From contig JAXLZK010000013.1 in the NCBI GenBank assembly GCA_046350935.1, positions 1 through 64,000 on the forward strand: 64,000 nucleotides of DNA. The letters run 5' to 3'. Shown piece by piece: positions 61,869-64,000 of the stretch. The translations under genes were made by a program, and so were the position numbers. The stretch is from Nitrobium sp046350935 (lineage in GTDB: Bacteria > Nitrospirota > Thermodesulfovibrionia > Thermodesulfovibrionales > Dissulfurispiraceae). The first letter of the stretch is position 1. The number at the start of each line of letters is the position of its first letter. The notes below the pieces were generated by a model. The model was not told the DNA's origin. It did no database searches and saw only the letters and a list, made by a program, of their open reading frames with translations.

Positions 61869-62840
61869 TTACAGCCTTACGTTCCTGAGCCAGTCCCTGT
61901 TCGCCCGGTACCACTCCACCGCGTTGCGCAGGCCCTCTTCGAGCCCTGTTTCGGGCTTCCAGCCGAGGAGCCGGGCCGCTTTGGAGATGTCGGCGCTCGT
62001 TTCGGTCATATCGGCCTTGTGGAACGGTTTATGGTGGAGGGAAGCCTTCTTCCCCAGATACTCCTCCAGCGTGGCGATGACATACTGCAGCGAACGCGGC
62101 TCTCTCCCCCCGCCGAGGTTGATGATCTCGTATCCCACTTCCTTCAGCGCCTTTATGGTGCCTGAAGCGATGTCGTCGATATAGGTGAAGTCCCTGCTCT
62201 GGGAGCCGTCGCCGAAGAGCTCGATGGGCGTCCCCTCGTCGATCCACTTGATGAACCGGAAGATGCTCATATCGGGTCTTCCCGCGGGTCCGTACACGGT
62301 AAAGTACCGCAGCACCGAGATGTCGAGACCGAAAAGGAAATGGTAGGAATACGCCATCACCTCCGCCGCCTTCTTCGATGCGGCATAGGGCGAGATGGGC
62401 GTGTTCACCGGAAGGTCCTCCGTGAAGGGCATCTTCTGCCCCGCGTAGAGGGAGGAGGTGGAGGCGAGGACCATCTTCTTCACACCGTATTTCCGCATCA
62501 TCTCCAGGAGGTTCAGGGTTCCCTGCGCATTGGTGCTCATATAGACATGGGGGTTTTCGAGGCTGTACCGCACCCCGGCCCGGGCGGCGAGATTGATGAC
62601 CGCCTCGACGCCGCTCCCGCTGAACAGGGCGTCCAGCGCGTCCCGGTCCTCAATGTCGAGGCGGTGGAAGGAGAAGCTCCCGTGCTGCATTAAGGCGTCG
62701 CGCCGGTGCTCCTTCAGGGCCACGTCGTAATAGTCGTTCATGTTATCGATGCCGATCACCTGTCTGCCCGCGTCGAGCAGTTGACGCGACGTCCGCCACC
62801 CGATAAACCCTGCCGCCCCTGTTACGATGATCTTTCCCAT
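61869..62840 (-). CDS. UDP-glucuronate 4-epimerase
   Basis: 323 residues: KIIVTGAAGFIGWRTSRQLL, GIDNMNDYYDVALKEHR (the NDYYD signature of glucuronate epimerases), NLAARAGVRYSLENP, STSSLYAGQKMPF, catalytic YAASK and FTVYGPAGRPDMSIF. It would make UDP-galacturonate from the ugd product. It is the first gene of the leftward UDP-uronate/exporter operon; a promoter is expected in 62841-63000. Confidence 0.88.
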   Translation of the reverse strand: MGKIIVTGAAGFIGWRTSRQLLDAGRQVIGIDNMNDYYDVALKEHRRDALMQHGSFSFHRLDIEDRDALDALFSGSGVEAVINLAARAGVRYSLENPHVYMSTNAQGTLNLLEMMRKYGVKKMVLASTSSLYAGQKMPFTEDLPVNTPISPYAASKKAAEVMAYSYHFLFGLDISVLRYFTVYGPAGRPDMSIFRFIKWIDEGTPIELFGDGSQSRDFTYIDDIASGTIKALKEVGYEIINLGGGREPRSLQYVIATLEEYLGKKASLHHKPFHKADMTETSADISKAARLLGWKPETGLEEGLRNAVEWYRANRDWLRNVRL

Positions 62841-63065
62841 CTTTTCTTTTCTCTCCTGAGGGTCATTTCCGGCGTGCCGGAAGGCATGCCGTTTTTACTC
62901 ACTGGTGAGGTGTGCCGGCGGAGTTTCCCGGCAAGGTTTCATAGTACCATAGAAAAAGGCGGGGCATCCACTGCGGCGGTTTCCGGAGCAACATACACTT
63001 CAATTGTAGCATATCCCCTTTTTGGGCGGAACAACCTACCGCTTGCGTGCGGCGGTACGCTCCCG

Positions 63066-63095
63066 TTGACAGGAGCGCTCTTAGGGAAGTATAGT
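63066..63095 (+). promoter_or_regulatory. Promoter of the trmB-like gene, apparently leaderless
   Basis: TTGACA (63066-63071) and TATAGT (63090-63095) are separated by 18 bp. Only 7 bp lie between the -10 box and the ATG at 63103, so the start point would coincide with the start codon. No Shine-Dalgarno sequence is present. Confidence 0.72.
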
Positions 63096-63097
63096 AT

Positions 63098-63109
63098 CTA
63101 CCATGGTAG
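63098..63109. promoter_or_regulatory. Palindrome over the trmB-like start codon
   Basis: CTACCATGGTAG is a perfect 12-bp palindrome that covers the start codon and the predicted transcription start. It is well placed for autoregulation. Confidence 0.5.
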
Positions 63110-63915
63110 TCAATAAAATCACCCTGCACCTCATGGAGATCGGGTTTTCCGAGTACGAGGCCCGCACGTATGTGGCGCTTTTGGGCAACAATCCCGCTAC
63201 CGCCTACGAGCTTGCCCGGACGTCCGGAGTCCCCTCTTCCAAAATTTACCAGGTGCTCGCAAAGCTCCTGGAGCGCGGAGTGGCGTCGGCCCTCGGCGAA
63301 GAGGGCACGAAGAGATACGTACCCCTGGAGCCGGGGGAGTTCATCGAGGGCCACCGGAGCAGGACCGAGGCGACGCTGAAGAGCCTCAAGCAGGAGCTTA
63401 CCTCTGTCGGGAAAGAGGCGGGGATGTCGTATATCTGGAATATCGGCGACTACGGCTACCTGATGGACAAGGCGGCGCGGATGATCCGCGACGCCCGTGA
63501 AACCATTCTCCTTTCCGTATGGCCTGAGGAGGCCGCGGCCCTCGCATCCCTCCTGAAAGAGGCGGAGCGGAGGAAGGTGCGTATTGCTGCCGTGCATTTC
63601 GGGGCCCCGGCACTGGACGCCGGACAGGTATTTCCGCATCCTATCGAGGACACCCTCTATGCGGAGAAGGGCGGCAGAGGCTTGGTGCTGGTGGTCGATG
63701 CGAAGGAAGTGCTGATGGGGACCCTCTTCGAGGACGACAGGGTGGAGGGCGCCTGGAGCATGAACAGGGGCTTCGTGGCCCTCGCCGAGGACTATATGAA
63801 GCACGATATTTATATCATGAAGATAGTCCAGCGCTTCGACGGCGACCTTATCAGGCGGTTCGGCGCACGCTATGCGAAACTGAGGGACATATTCAGGAAC
63901 GAGGAGGAATCATGA
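63103..63915 (+). CDS. TrmB family transcriptional regulator
   Basis: 270 residues. An N-terminal winged helix (ITLHLMEIGFSEYEARTYVA, NPATAYELARTSGVPSSKIY) is followed by a short coiled region and a C-terminal TrmB sensor domain (IWNIGDYGYLMDKAARMIRD, RETILLSVWPEEAAALASLL, GGRGLVLVVDAKEVLMGTLF). TrmB proteins sense sugars or other metabolites, mainly in archaea and some bacteria. It overlaps ilvE as ATGA, so its target may be that operon instead of the glycan genes. The start is inferred from the promoter position; ATG at 63133 is an alternative. Confidence 0.85.
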   Translation: MVVNKITLHLMEIGFSEYEARTYVALLGNNPATAYELARTSGVPSSKIYQVLAKLLERGVASALGEEGTKRYVPLEPGEFIEGHRSRTEATLKSLKQELTSVGKEAGMSYIWNIGDYGYLMDKAARMIRDARETILLSVWPEEAAALASLLKEAERRKVRIAAVHFGAPALDAGQVFPHPIEDTLYAEKGGRGLVLVVDAKEVLMGTLFEDDRVEGAWSMNRGFVALAEDYMKHDIYIMKIVQRFDGDLIRRFGARYAKLRDIFRNEEES

Positions 63916-64000
63916 GGATCTATATCGACGGCCGGTACTATGCACGGGAGGACGCGAAAATTTCGGTCTTCGACCACGGCCTGCTCTATGGGGATGGGGT
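63912..64000 (+). CDS. ilvE: Branched-chain amino acid aminotransferase, N-terminal fragment at window edge
   Basis: 29 codons are visible: MRIYIDGRYYAREDAKISVF followed by DHGLLYGDGV, the conserved start of PLP fold-type IV aminotransferases. DHGLLYGDGV is typical of IlvE, but aminodeoxychorismate lyase and D-amino acid transaminase share it. GAGGAGGAA before the ATG is a good ribosome site inside the regulator gene. The rest lies outside the window. Confidence 0.8.
   Translation, partial: MRIYIDGRYYAREDAKISVFDHGLLYGDG

Overview
The window is a draft chromosomal segment (two 100-N gaps) from a GC-rich diderm bacterium. A complete-looking type II secretion operon, an ABC polysaccharide exporter and lipid-linked-glycan genes indicate an outer membrane. 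Cysteine-rich SLH repeats, a TrmB regulator and many short palindromic elements would fit Nitrospirota or a related lineage, but no rRNA or marker gene here settles that; the assignment is inference. Almost all genes lie on the minus strand. Long plus-strand ORFs over them are GC-driven shadows.

Layout. (A) 1-10.9 kb: a leftward glycosyltransferase block containing a WsaF-like enzyme, a GT2 enzyme, a coiled-coil protein, a roughly 1,200-residue fusion (pyruvyltransferase, two GT2 domains, methyltransferase, coiled coil), a frameshifted GT4, a GT2 with lost catalytic residues and a methyltransferase. (B) 11.3-13.4 kb: a secreted protein with BACON-like and ASH-like domains and three SLH repeats. 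(C) 13.7-23.8 kb: methyltransferase, two UPF0104 membrane proteins, GT2, an RmlB-type dehydratase, WbqC, two radical SAM/SPASM proteins, GNAT and asparagine synthase. (D) 23.8-37.1 kb: a nucleotide-heptose block with GmhA, GmhB, HddA and HddC, a GDP-sugar 4,6-dehydratase, an RmlC-like epimerase, three SDRs with unusual active sites, and two separate two-subunit thiamine-diphosphate enzymes. (E) 37.2-43.7 kb: two large polytopic membrane proteins, a DegT aminotransferase and a small secreted protein. (F) 44.7-46.7 kb: a Ser/Thr/Asn/Ala-rich secreted protein with a strong promoter, a structured leader and a strong terminator, suggesting an abundant surface (S-layer-like) protein. (G) 47.1-57.7 kb: T2SS genes in the order G-E-F-H-I-J-K-L-M-C-D. 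(H) 58.0-62.8 kb: Wzt/Wzm, UDP-xylose synthase, UDP-glucose dehydrogenase and UDP-glucuronate epimerase. (I) 63.1-64 kb: a TrmB regulator overlapping the start of ilvE, on the plus strand.

Working model (inference): the region builds and exports a cell-surface glycan containing a GDP-heptose-derived sugar and pyruvylated residues, and makes proteins that could sit on it. CsaB-type pyruvylation is the known ligand chemistry for SLH domains, WsaF and the GDP-heptose pathway are both known from S-layer glycans, and the T2SS operon sits directly upstream of the S-layer-like gene.

Reading-frame breaks are frequent (GT4, a methyltransferase, gspD, the S-layer-like gene, and an A10 run between the coiled-coil and GT2 genes). 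They could be assembly error, decay or recoding. At least three families of miniature inverted-repeat elements lie in the intergenic spaces, most of them directly at stop codons.
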